A stretch of 41,368 nucleotides of DNA from Klenkia sp. PcliD-1-E (GCF_024124375.1 NZ_JAMXRZ010000026.1:1-41368); one strand, 5' to 3'; positions 25,227 through 35,606 are shown, counted from the first letter of the stretch. The notes: generated from the sequence alone by a model not told the origin. Made by a program: numbers and translations.

Positions 25227-25982
25227 TCAGCTCGCGGGCACCGCGCCGGCGCGCAGGGCGCCGAGCAGGTCGTGGTTGAGCCGGGAGATGGTCTCCATGG
25301 AGATGCCCTTCGGGCACACCGCGGAGCACTCGCCGATGTTGGTGCAGCCGCCGAAGTCCTCGGCGTCCTGCTGGGCGATCATCCGGACCACCCGGGAGTC
25401 CCGCTCGGGCTGGCCCTGCGGCAGCAGCCCCAGGTGGGTGACCTTGGCGGCGGTGAACAGCATCGCCGAGCCGTTCGGGCACGCCGCGACGCAGGCGCCG
25501 CAGCCGATGCAGGTCGCCGCGTCGAAGGCGGCGTCGGCGTCGACCTTGGGGACCGGGGTGGCGTGCGCGTCGGGCGCGGTGCCGGTGGGCGCGGAGATGA
25601 ACCCGCCGGCGGAGATGATCCGGTCGAAGGCGGACCGGTCGACGACGAGGTCCTTGACGACCGGGAAGCCCCCGGAGCGCCACGGCTCGATGTCGATGGT
25701 GTCGCCGTCGGAGAAGGACCGCATGTGCAGCTGGCAGGTGGTGGTCTGCTCGGGGCCGTGCGCGATCCCGTTGATCATCAGCCCGCAGCTGCCGCAGATG
25801 CCCTCGCGGCAGTCGTGGTCGAAGGCGATGGGGTCCTCGCCGTCGAGGATGAGCTGCTCGTTGAGCACGTCGAGCATCTCGAGGAACGACATGTCCTCCG
25901 ACACGTCGGTCAGGTGGTAGTTGGCCATCTTCCCCTTGACCTGGGGGGAGGGCTGGCGCCAGACCCGGAGGGTCAGCTGCAT
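25227..25982 (-). CDS. sdhB: succinate dehydrogenase iron-sulfur subunit
   Basis: 251 residues. Ligands for all three clusters are present: 2Fe-2S Cys58, 63, 66, 83 ([17 protein letters not shown]); 4Fe-4S Cys158, 161, 164, 168 ([14 protein letters not shown]); 3Fe-4S Cys168-region partner plus 213, 219, 223 ([15 protein letters not shown]). It carries electrons from SdhA to quinone at the membrane. It is the last gene of sdhCAB, 23 bp after sdhA, and is followed by a strong terminator. Confidence 0.95.
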   Translation of the reverse strand: MQLTLRVWRQPSPQVKGKMANYHLTDVSEDMSFLEMLDVLNEQLILDGEDPIAFDHDCREGICGSCGLMINGIAHGPEQTTTCQLHMRSFSDGDTIDIEPWRSGGFPVVKDLVVDRSAFDRIISAGGFISAPTGTAPDAHATPVPKVDADAAFDAATCIGCGACVAACPNGSAMLFTAAKVTHLGLLPQGQPERDSRVVRMIAQQDAEDFGGCTNIGECSAVCPKGISMETISRLNHDLLGALRAGAVPAS

Positions 25983-26005
25983 CGTGTCTCAGCTCCCGTT
26001 GATCG

Positions 26006-27952
<1,947 letters not shown>

Positions 27953-27969
27953 GTCGGATCTCTCCTGTC

Positions 27970-28707
27970 TCAGGCCACGATGCCGGTGAGGACGACGAAC
28001 GGGACCACGAGGTAGCCGCCGATCAGCAGGACGGCGAAGGCCGTGGCGAACACGTTGACCGCGCGCTCGCGGCGCTTGTTGCTCTGCCCCAGGGTCTGCG
28101 TCGCGCTCCACACCCCGTGGCGGAGGTGGAAGCCGAGGGTGACCAGCGCGAGGACGTAGAAGAACACGACGACCGGGTTGGACATGCTGGCGATCAGCCG
28201 GTCGTAGGGCGTGCCGCCGGTGCCGTCGAGGTTGGCGACGCCCCAGGTGAGGTCGAGCAGGTGGTAGATGATGAACAGCCCGACGATGACCCCGCCCCAG
28301 CGCATCGTCCGCGAGGCGTAGCTCTGCTGGACGCGCTTCTTGGTCTGGTAGGCGACCGGGCGGGCCCGCTTGGCCTGGCGCCACAGCGAGACCGCAGCCC
28401 ACCCGTGGGCGAGCACCGACAGGGTCAGCACGATCTCGATGACGGTCAGCAGGGTGCGCGGCGGCAGCGCCGGCTCACCGACCTGGCGCAGCCACTCCGA
28501 GTAGTCGTTGAACGAGGCCGCACCCTGGAAGACGTGCAGGTTCCCGATCATGTGCGCGATCAGGAACAGGACCATGATGATCCCGGTGACCGCCATGACG
28601 GCCTTCTTGAAGACCGAGGAGCCGTACCGGCCGGTCTTGGGGTCCCGCTTCGGACCGGGGTTCGCCCCCGCCGACTGCCCTGCCTGCTGCGTCGTCACTG
28701 TCGCCAC
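27970..28707 (-). CDS. sdhC: succinate dehydrogenase cytochrome b subunit
   Basis: About 245 residues with five transmembrane helices, the b558-type single-subunit anchor, so no sdhD is needed. Candidate haem His residues lie in [36 protein letters not shown] and [11 protein letters not shown], consistent with two haems. It reduces menaquinone. GTG 28707 was chosen because TACCGT lies 6 nt upstream; an upstream ATG frame start would extend it past this promoter. The protein then begins [11 protein letters not shown]. Confidence 0.92.
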   Translation of the reverse strand: MATVTTQQAGQSAGANPGPKRDPKTGRYGSSVFKKAVMAVTGIIMVLFLIAHMIGNLHVFQGAASFNDYSEWLRQVGEPALPPRTLLTVIEIVLTLSVLAHGWAAVSLWRQAKRARPVAYQTKKRVQQSYASRTMRWGGVIVGLFIIYHLLDLTWGVANLDGTGGTPYDRLIASMSNPVVVFFYVLALVTLGFHLRHGVWSATQTLGQSNKRRERAVNVFATAFAVLLIGGYLVVPFVVLTGIVA

Positions 28708-28713
28708 GAGCAC

Positions 28714-28719
28714 ACGGTA
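28714..28719 (-). promoter_or_regulatory. -10 element of sdhCAB (leaderless)
   Basis: TACCGT on the minus strand, 6 nt before GTG 28707, with no ribosome site. A 6-bp inverted repeat (TGAGAC at 28734, GTCTCA at 28762) lies upstream in the divergent region. Confidence 0.55.
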
Positions 28720-28788
28720 CGACGATGCACAGGTGAGACCCATGTGAACGCCGCGTGACACGTCTCATGGAAGGGCAGCCTTACCCGG

Positions 28789-28815
28789 GGAACGAACGAC
28801 CTCCTACCCGTGTTC
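28789..28815 (+). promoter_or_regulatory. SigR/SigH-like ECF promoter
   Basis: GGAAC (28789-28793), 18 bases, then GTT (28812-28814). This matches the consensus known for Streptomyces SigR and mycobacterial SigH (GGAA(T/C), N17-18, GTT). It also forms a GGGGAAC/GTTCCCC inverted repeat. The predicted start is near 28821, followed by GGGAGG (28834-28839) and the ATG at 28845. Confidence 0.5.
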
Positions 28816-28844
28816 CCCCGACCGAACCCGAATGGGAGGCAACC

Positions 28845-29456
28845 ATGCCCGGACCCACCCGAGGATTCCTCGGCCGCACCCGCCCCGCCCGTGACCCGAG
28901 GCTGCCCCCGGGCCAGTACGACGTGGGCGCCGACTGGCCCGTGCTGACCGCCGAGCCGACGCCGCGGATCAGCCCGGAGACGTGGAGCATCACCGTCGCC
29001 GGGAACGTCGAGGTCCCCACCACCTGGGACTGGGACGGCGTGCACGCCCTGCCGCGCAGCGAGTACCGCGGCGACATCCACTGCGTGACCACCTGGTCGA
29101 AGTTCGACACCCACTTCGCCGGCGTCTCCCTCGACGCGCTCTGGGACGTCGCCCGCCCGACGCCGGAGGGCCAGTACGTCATGGCCACCTCCAAGTCCGG
29201 CTACACGACCAACCTGCCGCTGGAGGACCTCACCGGCGGCAAGGCCTGGCTGGTCTGGGAGTTCGACGGCCGGCCGCTGACCGTCGAGCACGGTGGCCCG
29301 GTCCGGTTGCTCGTGCCGCACCTGTACTTCTGGAAGTCCGCCAAGTGGGTGACCAAGCTCGACATCCTGAAGCGGGACCAGCAGGGTTTCTGGGAGCGCA
29401 ACGGGTACCACGACCGCGGCGACCCGTGGCGCCAGCAGCGCTACCAGGGTGACTAG
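28845..29456 (+). CDS. sulfite oxidase-like (MsrP/YedY-type) molybdoenzyme
   Basis: 203 residues of the oxidoreductase molybdopterin-binding domain, without a dimerisation domain or visible Tat signal. The molybdenum ligand is Cys80 in RGDIHCVTTWSKFD; other family parts are GVSLDALWDVA, TSKSGYTTNLPLEDL, HGGPVRLLVPHLYFWKSAKWV and NGYHDRGDPW. Such short cytoplasmic forms may reduce sulfoxides or oxidise sulfite; the substrate is unknown. GGGAGG lies 5 nt before the ATG. It overlaps the reductase gene by 8 nt, so the flavoprotein is its likely electron partner. Confidence 0.88.
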   Translation: MPGPTRGFLGRTRPARDPRLPPGQYDVGADWPVLTAEPTPRISPETWSITVAGNVEVPTTWDWDGVHALPRSEYRGDIHCVTTWSKFDTHFAGVSLDALWDVARPTPEGQYVMATSKSGYTTNLPLEDLTGGKAWLVWEFDGRPLTVEHGGPVRLLVPHLYFWKSAKWVTKLDILKRDQQGFWERNGYHDRGDPWRQQRYQGD

Positions 29457-30147
29457 CCCGCCCGGCCCGTGGACGACGGCGACGGTGTCCGGGGTACGTC
29501 GGCCGCTGCCGCGGTCGGTCCAGCTGCGCCTGGACGTCGCCGACCGCGTCGACCACCTGCCCGGCCAGCACTACGTCGTCCGGCTGACCGCCGAGGACGG
29601 CTACACCGCGCAGCGGTCCTACTCGGTGGCCTCCCCGCCCTCGGACCCGCTGGTCGAGCTGTTCGTCGAGCGGCTGGACGACGGCGAGGTCTCCACCTAC
29701 CTGGCCGACGTCGTCGAGCCGGGCGACACCTTCGAGGTGCGCGGACCGATCGGGGGCTGGTTCGCCTGGGACGGCGAGACCCCGGCGCTGCTCGTCGGCG
29801 GCGGCACCGGCGTCGTCCCGCTGGTGGCGATGGTCCGGCACGCCCGCGCCACCGGCACCGAGGACCTGCTGCGGGTGGCGGTGTCGGCCCGCACCCTCGC
29901 CGAGCTGCCCTACGCCGACGAGCTGCAGGCCGCCGGCGCCGTCATCCTCACCACGCGGGAAGCGCACGGCATCCGGCCGGCCGGGCGGCTGACCGCGGCC
30001 GACCTGCTGCCGCTGTGGGAGCCCGGCCAGACCGCGTTCGTCTGCGGCTCCGCGGGGTTCGCCCGGACGGCGTCGGACCTGCTCGTCGACCTGGGCTTCG
30101 CGCCGTCCGCCGTCCGGGTGGAGCAGTTCGGCCCCAGCGGCAGCTGA
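29449..30147 (+). CDS. FAD-dependent ferredoxin reductase-like oxidoreductase
   Basis: 232 residues. The FAD motif RSYSVAS (56-62), NAD(P)-binding VGGGTGVVPLV (116-126) and FVCGSAGFARTA (near 200) mark an FNR-fold reductase. There is no 2Fe-2S cysteine cluster, so electrons should go directly to a partner. Its GTG lies inside the end of the molybdoenzyme gene (8-nt overlap), which points to a two-component system in place of the membrane MsrQ. It ends 4 bp from the convergent DUF1990 gene. Confidence 0.87.
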   Translation: MTSPPGPWTTATVSGVRRPLPRSVQLRLDVADRVDHLPGQHYVVRLTAEDGYTAQRSYSVASPPSDPLVELFVERLDDGEVSTYLADVVEPGDTFEVRGPIGGWFAWDGETPALLVGGGTGVVPLVAMVRHARATGTEDLLRVAVSARTLAELPYADELQAAGAVILTTREAHGIRPAGRLTAADLLPLWEPGQTAFVCGSAGFARTASDLLVDLGFAPSAVRVEQFGPSGS

Positions 30148-30151
30148 GTCC

Positions 30152-30682
30152 TCACCCGCGCGCGGCCCGCCGCACCGCACCGGTGTAGCAGGCCAGCGCG
30201 ACCGCCTGCAGCACCCGGCTGACCGGCCCGCCCAGGCGCGCGGCGCGGGTGGCCAGCCGGGAGAAGGCGACCATCTCGAACACCACGTCCTCGCCGTCCC
30301 GGGAGACGACGAAGGACTCCTCGCCGCTCTCGGGGTGGCCGGGCAGCGTGCCGTAGGCGTAGCCCTGCCGGTCACCCCCGGTCACCGACCAGACCACCCG
30401 GCAGGGGATCCGCAGGCCCAGCGGCGGCGGACCCGCGGTCATCAGGACGACGGCACCCTCGGTGCTGGCCGGTCCGCTGGCCCGCACCCGCAGGCCGGCG
30501 TGCCGCTGCGGCGCCCAGTCGAACACCGCGGCCACCGCGCGGGCGAAGGCGTCGTCCCCGCGGCCGACCACCGACCGGCGCCGGACGACGTGCACCCCCG
30601 CCGGCAGGTCCCCGGTCCGGGTGGCGCCGACCTCCGGGTACGTGAAGGGGGCGTCGGTCAGCGCGGCGAGGTCGGGGTGCAC
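30152..30682 (-). CDS. DUF1990 family protein
   Basis: 176 residues. FTYPEVGATRTGDLPAGVHV near 13 and the C-terminal LATRAARLGGPVSRVLQAVA, then LACYTGAVRRA, are typical of DUF1990, an SRPBCC-like family of unknown function. The core has RIPCRVVWSVTGGDRQGYAYGTLPGHPESGEESF. No signal peptide. It lies 16 bp after the M1 peptidase gene on the same strand and may share its transcript. Confidence 0.85.
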   Translation of the reverse strand: MHPDLAALTDAPFTYPEVGATRTGDLPAGVHVVRRRSVVGRGDDAFARAVAAVFDWAPQRHAGLRVRASGPASTEGAVVLMTAGPPPLGLRIPCRVVWSVTGGDRQGYAYGTLPGHPESGEESFVVSRDGEDVVFEMVAFSRLATRAARLGGPVSRVLQAVALACYTGAVRRAARG

Positions 30683-30698
30683 CCGCCCAGTGTCCGCA

Positions 30699-32105
30699 TC
30701 AGGTCGGCTTGCCCGCGCCCAGCCAGTCGGCGAAGAACCCGGACAGGTCGGTGCCGGCGACTTCGGCGGCCAGCTCGGTGAACTCCGCCGTCGTCACCGC
30801 CTGCCCGGCCCGGTCGGTGGTCCACCGCGACAGCAGCTCGTCGAACGCGTCGTCCCCGATCCCCTCCCGCAGCGCCGCCAGGGTGGCCGCGCCCCGGACG
30901 TAGACCGCGGTGCTGAACAGCTCGTCGGTGGCCGGGCCCGGGTCGCCGATCGCCTGCTGCCAGAACTCGTCGTCGGCCGACAGGTCGGTGACGGCGGCCA
31001 GCTGGTCGGCCACCGTCTCGCCACCCTCGGCCTCCGTCCACGCCCACTCGGCGTAGGTCGCGAAGCCCTCGTTGAGCCATATGTCGGACCAGCGGTCCAG
31101 CCGCAGGTCGTCGCCGGTCCACTGGTGGGCCAGCTCGTGCACCACCACCAGCTCGGCGGCCGACGCCGTCCCGAAGAAGTCGCGGGCGTAGATCGGCCGG
31201 GTCTGGGTCTCCAGCGCGAACCCCAGCGAGGAGTCGGTGACGATGCCGCCGCACTCGGTGAACGGGTAGGGCGAGCCGAACATGCCGGCGAGGAAGTCCA
31301 CGACCTCGGGCTGGCGGTCCAGCGCGGCGCGGGCGTTGTCGGCCCGCCGGTCGGTCAGCCCGGTGGCGACGGCGTCCCGGTAGGTGATCCCGTCGACCTC
31401 GCGCTCGGTGAGGTCGTAGTCCCCGACGGCCAGGGTGATCAGGTACGGGGCCATCGGTTCGTCGCTGCGCCACACCCAGGTGCGCTCGCCGTCGACCGGC
31501 TCGCCCTCCGCGACCAGGGTGCCGTTGGAGACCGCGACCAGGTCCTCCGGCACGGTCACCGAGAGCTGGACGGCGGCTGCGTCGCGCGGGTGGTCGTTGA
31601 CCGGGAACCAGGTCGCCGCGACGTCGGGCTGCCCGACCACCAGCACGCCGTCGTCGGTGGGCACGACCCCGGAGACCCCGGGCCCGTCGCGCACCGGCTC
31701 GGGGACGCCGGAGTACTCCACCTGCACGGTGAACCGGCCGTCCACGACCACCTGGCCGGGGTCGACCAGCAGCTCGTCGCCGTCGCGGGTGGTGGTCACC
31801 TCGGTGCCGTCGACCCGCACGGAGGCGACGTCGAGGCCGACGAGGTCCAGGGAGAACCCGCGCAGCGGGGCGCCGGTGATGTCGGCGGTGACCAGCGCGG
31901 TGCCGGTGAGCTCGTCGGTGGCCGGGTCGTAGCCGATGTCGAGGTCGTAGCGCTGCACGTCGTAGCCGCCGTTGCCGTCGCCGGGGAAGTAGTCGTCGCC
32001 GATGCCGGGGGCGCCCACCACCGGGAACTCGCGGACGGCGGCCTGCCCCGCGCACCCGGCGACCAACAGCAGGGTGCCGGCGAGGAGCGCGGGCAGACGG
32101 AGCAT
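30699..32105 (-). CDS. M1 family metallopeptidase lipoprotein
   Basis: 468 residues. Signal peptide with lipobox (LLLVAGC, Cys18). Zinc site: HELAHQW with His323, Glu324, His327, and Glu346 in WLNEGFATY. The usual GAMEN exopeptidase motif is replaced by GFALETQTRPIY (Glu299), as in an actinobacterial subfamily. The N-terminal beta domain (about 50-230) is typical of M1, but the C-terminal helical domain is short. It should be an extracellular aminopeptidase. ATG 32105 has TACGGT 6 nt upstream. Confidence 0.92.
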   Translation of the reverse strand: MLRLPALLAGTLLLVAGCAGQAAVREFPVVGAPGIGDDYFPGDGNGGYDVQRYDLDIGYDPATDELTGTALVTADITGAPLRGFSLDLVGLDVASVRVDGTEVTTTRDGDELLVDPGQVVVDGRFTVQVEYSGVPEPVRDGPGVSGVVPTDDGVLVVGQPDVAATWFPVNDHPRDAAAVQLSVTVPEDLVAVSNGTLVAEGEPVDGERTWVWRSDEPMAPYLITLAVGDYDLTEREVDGITYRDAVATGLTDRRADNARAALDRQPEVVDFLAGMFGSPYPFTECGGIVTDSSLGFALETQTRPIYARDFFGTASAAELVVVHELAHQWTGDDLRLDRWSDIWLNEGFATYAEWAWTEAEGGETVADQLAAVTDLSADDEFWQQAIGDPGPATDELFSTAVYVRGAATLAALREGIGDDAFDELLSRWTTDRAGQAVTTAEFTELAAEVAGTDLSGFFADWLGAGKPT

Positions 32106-32111
32106 GGCTGC

Positions 32112-32117
32112 ACCGTA
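32112..32117 (-). promoter_or_regulatory. -10 element of the M1 peptidase gene (leaderless)
   Basis: TACGGT on the minus strand, 6 nt before the ATG. It shares a 39-bp spacer with the divergent HipA-like gene. Confidence 0.55.
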
Positions 32118-32129
32118 GGGGGGCGGCGG

Positions 32130-32135
32130 TAGCCT
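32130..32135 (+). promoter_or_regulatory. -10 element of the HipA-like gene
   Basis: TAGCCT, 9 nt before the GTG at 32145. It forms a back-to-back pair with the peptidase promoter, 12 bp apart. Confidence 0.5.
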
Positions 32136-32144
32136 CGCGGCACT

Positions 32145-32999
32145 GTGCTCGCCGCCGTCACCGCCACCCGCTACGTCCTCCCGCTGCGCGAGGGCGGCTC
32201 GCTGCCCGGCCTGGTCGAGGCCGACGACCTGGGCACCTACGTGGTCAAGTGGCGCTCGGCGGGCCAGGGCGTGCCCGTGCTGGCCGCCGAGGTCGTCTGC
32301 GGGGAGCTGGCCCGGGCGCTGGCGCTGCCGGTCCCCGCGCTGGTCACCGTGGACGTCGCGCCCGACCTCGCGACGGGGGAGCCCGACCAGGAGGTGCAGG
32401 AGCTGCTGCGGCACTCCGCCGGCACCAACCTCGGCATGGACTACCTGCCCGGGGCGCTGGACTTCTCCGCCCACGCCGCCGACGTCGGCCCCGAGCTCGC
32501 CGGCCGGGTGCTGTGGTTCGACGCGCTGGTGGGCAACGTGGACAGGTCCTGGCGCAACCCGAACATGCTGTTCTGGCACGGCCGGCTGCAGCTGATCGAC
32601 CACGGCGCCGCGCTGACCTTCCACCACCACTGGCCCGGGGCGCCGGCGGCGGTGGCCCGGCCCTACGACGCCGCGCAGCACGCGCTGGTCGAGTCCCACC
32701 CCGACGTGGCGGCGGCCGACGCCGCGCTGGGTCCGCTGGTGACCCGTCCGCTGCTGGAGCGGGTGCTGGGCCTGGTGCCCGACGCCTGGCTGCGCGGGCC
32801 CGAGGAGGAGCCGGCCGACGCCACCCGGGAGCGTTACGTCGCCCAGCTGCTGGCCCGCCTGGACGCCCGCCCGGCCTGGCTGCCCCCGCTGGTGCAGGCT
32901 GCGGCCGAGGGGTCCCGCGGCCGGGCGCCCGCGCCGCGCGGGCAGAACCGGCCCGGCTGGCTGGGCCCGCCGCCCCCGCCGGGGGTCTCGCAGCGGTGA
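32145..32999 (+). CDS. HipA-like kinase (single domain)
   Basis: 284 residues. Kinase features map onto HipA: an early Lys (YVVKWRSAGQG, Lys35), catalytic-loop Asp133 and Asn138 in LVGNVDRSWRNPNMLF, and metal Asp152 in LQLIDHGAAL. Spacing of Asp to Asn is +5 as in E. coli HipA. The HipA N-terminal domain is missing and no HipB antitoxin is near. The C-terminus is Pro/Arg-rich. It is coupled by GTGA overlap to DUF3037, a frequent partner. Substrate unknown. Confidence 0.82.
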   Translation: MLAAVTATRYVLPLREGGSLPGLVEADDLGTYVVKWRSAGQGVPVLAAEVVCGELARALALPVPALVTVDVAPDLATGEPDQEVQELLRHSAGTNLGMDYLPGALDFSAHAADVGPELAGRVLWFDALVGNVDRSWRNPNMLFWHGRLQLIDHGAALTFHHHWPGAPAAVARPYDAAQHALVESHPDVAAADAALGPLVTRPLLERVLGLVPDAWLRGPEEEPADATRERYVAQLLARLDARPAWLPPLVQAAAEGSRGRAPAPRGQNRPGWLGPPPPPGVSQR

Positions 33000-33376
33000 A
33001 CACCTACGAGTACGCGGTGCTGCGGGTGGTCCCGCGCGTCGACCGCGGCGAGCAGTTCAACGCGGGCGTGCTGGTCTACTGCCGGCAGCGGGACTACCTG
33101 GGCTCCCGGGTGCACCTGGACACCGACCGGCTGCGGGCGCTGGACCCCGCGGCCGACCCGGTGGCCATCGCGTGGGCGCTGCAGGCCGCCGCCGACGTCT
33201 GCGCCGCGGTGCCCGGCGCCGGGGCGGCCGGCCGCGAGGTGCTCGGCTCCCGGTTCCGCTGGCTGACCGCGCCGCGCTCGACCGTCGTCCAGCCCGGCCC
33301 GGTGCACACCGGGCTGACCGCCGACCCCGACGCCGAGGCCGACCGCCTGCTCGACCTGCTGGTGCTGCCGCTGTAG
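32996..33376 (+). CDS. DUF3037 protein
   Basis: 126 residues. The opening MNTYEYAVLRVVPRVDRGEQ, then FNAGVLVYCRQRDYLGSRV, and the conserved late SPRST-like stretch (WLTAPRSTVVQPGPVHTGL) mark DUF3037, of unknown function. Its GTG overlaps the stop of the HipA-like gene by 4 nt, so the two are made together. It may regulate or be modified by the kinase (inference). It ends 8 bp from a convergent gene. Confidence 0.85.
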   Translation: MNTYEYAVLRVVPRVDRGEQFNAGVLVYCRQRDYLGSRVHLDTDRLRALDPAADPVAIAWALQAAADVCAAVPGAGAAGREVLGSRFRWLTAPRSTVVQPGPVHTGLTADPDAEADRLLDLLVLPL

Positions 33377-33384
33377 TCGGCGGC

Positions 33385-33903
33385 TCAGTGGCGGCCCCCG
33401 CAGCACTGGTGGGGGGAACGGATCTCCACCGGTCGCCAACGGCCCGGGCCGGCCGGGTCCACCAGCAGCTCCACGCCGTCGGGGTGGCGGACCGGCCGGA
33501 GGTAGCCGTCGACGGTGTCGACCACGTCCTCGGGGTGGGCCGGCGCGCCGATGCCGACCACCCGGTCCACGGGCGTCGACGCCACCAGCTCGGCGACGGT
33601 GAGCTGCACGGGCACCGCGTCGCTGCCGGGGAAGCGGACCACCCGCCCGTCGACGGGAGGCCCACCGGCCGGCCGGGCCGTGCCGCCGAACGCAGCGGCG
33701 AACTGCGCGGCGGGGAGCGCAGGGCCGTCGTCCAGCTGCCAGCCGGCGATCAGCACCGGTGCCGGGCCGCGGCGGTCGACGTGCGTCTGCACCCACACCG
33801 CACAGCGACCCGACCCCGCCAGCACCGCGTCGAGGGCGGCCAGCAGATGGGCGTCCTCGGCCTGCGCCGGGACGCCCACCCACCAGTGGTCGGCGCTGGT
33901 CAC
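33385..33903 (-). CDS. unknown protein with a His-Cys-Cys-His C-terminal tail
   Basis: 172 residues starting MTSADHWWVGVPAQAEDAHL and ending RSPHQCCGGRH. No signal peptide or membrane segment. The middle has VWVQTHVDRRGPAPVLIAGW and a PVQLTVAELVASTPVDRVVG segment, beta-alpha in character. The end pattern H-x-C-C-x3-H looks able to bind metal. I do not recognise a family. The GTG start overlaps the stop of the PHP hydrolase gene by 4 nt (GTGA), so the two are co-produced and perhaps work together, although one is exported and the other appears cytoplasmic. Confidence 0.75.
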   Translation of the reverse strand: MTSADHWWVGVPAQAEDAHLLAALDAVLAGSGRCAVWVQTHVDRRGPAPVLIAGWQLDDGPALPAAQFAAAFGGTARPAGGPPVDGRVVRFPGSDAVPVQLTVAELVASTPVDRVVGIGAPAHPEDVVDTVDGYLRPVRHPDGVELLVDPAGPGRWRPVEIRSPHQCCGGRH

Positions 33904-35606
33904 ACCACGTCGACGAAGACCGGGTTCGCGTAGAACCAGAGGTCGGCGAACGGGTCCTCCTGCCCGGCCACGTCCATCCGCGGGTTGATCCCGTCCAGCT
34001 GCTTGCCGTCGCTGCCGCGCAGCCGCAGGTAGAACGACTGCTGCACGTCGCGGAAGGTGTGCTCCAGCCGCACCCGCCGGCCGGGGGGCCGGGTGGTGTC
34101 GAAGGTCTGCACGACCCGGGTCTGCGGCGCGGAGAGCGTGTCGCGGTCGGCGGCGGCACCGGTCACCGGCCCGCTGATCAGGTCCACCTTCGCCAGCTGG
34201 GGCACCTGACCGCTGGAGTTGGGGCCGCCGGCGCGGTCGATGGTGATCTCGACCGTGACGTCCCCTCCCCGGGCCACGAAGGTCCGGCCGCCGAGGGTGA
34301 CCCCGCGCCCATCGCCGTCCCCGCGGGTGGCCCGCACCCGGACGTCGAGGCCGTCGATCAGCCGACCGTGCACGGCCACCACCTGGCCGGACTGCAGCCC
34401 CCGCATGACGTCGACGTAGTCCTTCGACCGGGCCGCGACCAGCGTCGAGGAGTACTGGCCGGGCCAGAAGTCGCCGTAGGAGGTGATGGGGGCGCCGGTG
34501 TCGACCGGGGCGCCGCGGCTGCCGGTGGCGTCGTAGCTCTGGGTGCCGGGGGCGAAGGTGTCCCGCCAGACCTGGTGCGAGTCGGAGGTGGAGGTGATCC
34601 ACCAGGGCTTGCCCTCGGCCAGCAGGGAGTCCCACACCCCGCCGACCTTGGCCGTCATCCAGTCGAACCCGCCGTAGGTGCGGTACGGGTTCTCCGTCGC
34701 GGAGGGGGCGTAGCCGGGGAAGCTGTCGGCGGTGGGCGCGAAGTCGTAGTACCCGCGGGCCCTGCCGGGCCCGCCGGCCGACAGCGGGATGCCGGCCGCC
34801 TGGTGCCCGGGGGCGCCCTCCATGCCGACGGCGACCTGCGGTGCGGCGTCGCGCCAGGCCCGCAGTTCGTGCGGGCTGTCGATGCCGCGCCGCGCCGGGT
34901 GGTTGGCGAACATGAGCGCGATGTCGGCCCGGCCGCTGCGCACCTGCTGGTCCAGGTACTGCAGGGCCTGCACGGCGAAGCGCTCGCCGGCACCGTTCGT
35001 CGCGCCGGGGATGGTCCCGTTCGCGGCCAGGACCGCGCCGTCGTAGGCGAGCTCGAAGGCCTTGAGGATGTCGACGGTGTTGCGGCCGGGGGGCAGGAAG
35101 ACCGTGGCGTGCTCGGCGCCGGGGATGTTCCACTCCAGGCCCTGGTAGACCAGCACGTCCCGGTAGGCGTTGCGCGAGGCCTCGATGTTCGGCGTCACCT
35201 GGTCGATGGAGAACTTCTGGTGCGCCACGCTGCCGTGGTCGGTGATGACCACCCAGGACAGGCCGTACTCCCGGCCCTTGGCCACCTGCTGCTCGACGGT
35301 GTACTGGGCGTCGGGGGAGTACTGGGTGTGGATGTGGTGGTCGCCGGCGTAGAAGCGCGCGCCGCCGGACCACGGGTTGACCGGCTGCGGGCGCGCCCCG
35401 GGTCGCCCGGGAGTGCCTCCGGGCGCGGCCGCGGCCAGGCCGGTGCCCAGCACGCCGGCGCCGGCGGTGGCCCCGGCGACGAGGGCGGCGCGGGTCAGGA
35501 ACTGCCGGCGCGACACCGACAGCGGGTCGTCGGCGTGCTCGTCGCGCCAGCTGACCTCCACCGGTCCTTGGTCGTGGGTGTGCTGGTGCCCGTGGTCGTG
35601 GCCCAT
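33900..35606 (-). CDS. Tat-exported CehA/McbA-type PHP metallohydrolase
   Basis: About 568 residues. It begins with a His-rich stretch (MGHDHGHQHTHDQG), then a Tat signal (SRRQFLT with Arg33-34, then a hydrophobic AALVAGATAGAGVLGTGLAA). The PHP-type metal site includes GDHHIHTQYSPDA (near 88-100), ITDHGS, ANHPARRG and TSTSDSHQ. A C-terminal beta domain starts near 440. It is likely an extracytoplasmic phosphoesterase or hydrolase; CehA (carbaryl hydrolase) is a relative in name only, and the substrate is unknown. ATG 35606 was chosen with GGGAGG upstream; GTG 35645 is also in frame. The next 118 bp upstream show no clear promoter. Confidence 0.85.
   Translation of the reverse strand: MGHDHGHQHTHDQGPVEVSWRDEHADDPLSVSRRQFLTRAALVAGATAGAGVLGTGLAAAAPGGTPGRPGARPQPVNPWSGGARFYAGDHHIHTQYSPDAQYTVEQQVAKGREYGLSWVVITDHGSVAHQKFSIDQVTPNIEASRNAYRDVLVYQGLEWNIPGAEHATVFLPPGRNTVDILKAFELAYDGAVLAANGTIPGATNGAGERFAVQALQYLDQQVRSGRADIALMFANHPARRGIDSPHELRAWRDAAPQVAVGMEGAPGHQAAGIPLSAGGPGRARGYYDFAPTADSFPGYAPSATENPYRTYGGFDWMTAKVGGVWDSLLAEGKPWWITSTSDSHQVWRDTFAPGTQSYDATGSRGAPVDTGAPITSYGDFWPGQYSSTLVAARSKDYVDVMRGLQSGQVVAVHGRLIDGLDVRVRATRGDGDGRGVTLGGRTFVARGGDVTVEITIDRAGGPNSSGQVPQLAKVDLISGPVTGAAADRDTLSAPQTRVVQTFDTTRPPGRRVRLEHTFRDVQQSFYLRLRGSDGKQLDGINPRMDVAGQEDPFADLWFYANPVFVDVV

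Noticed and set aside
28734-28767. TGAGAC/GTCTCA inverted repeat as an sdh operator
   Set aside because: Only 6 bp arms with a 22-nt gap; too weak to list as a site, though it is mentioned with the sdhC promoter.
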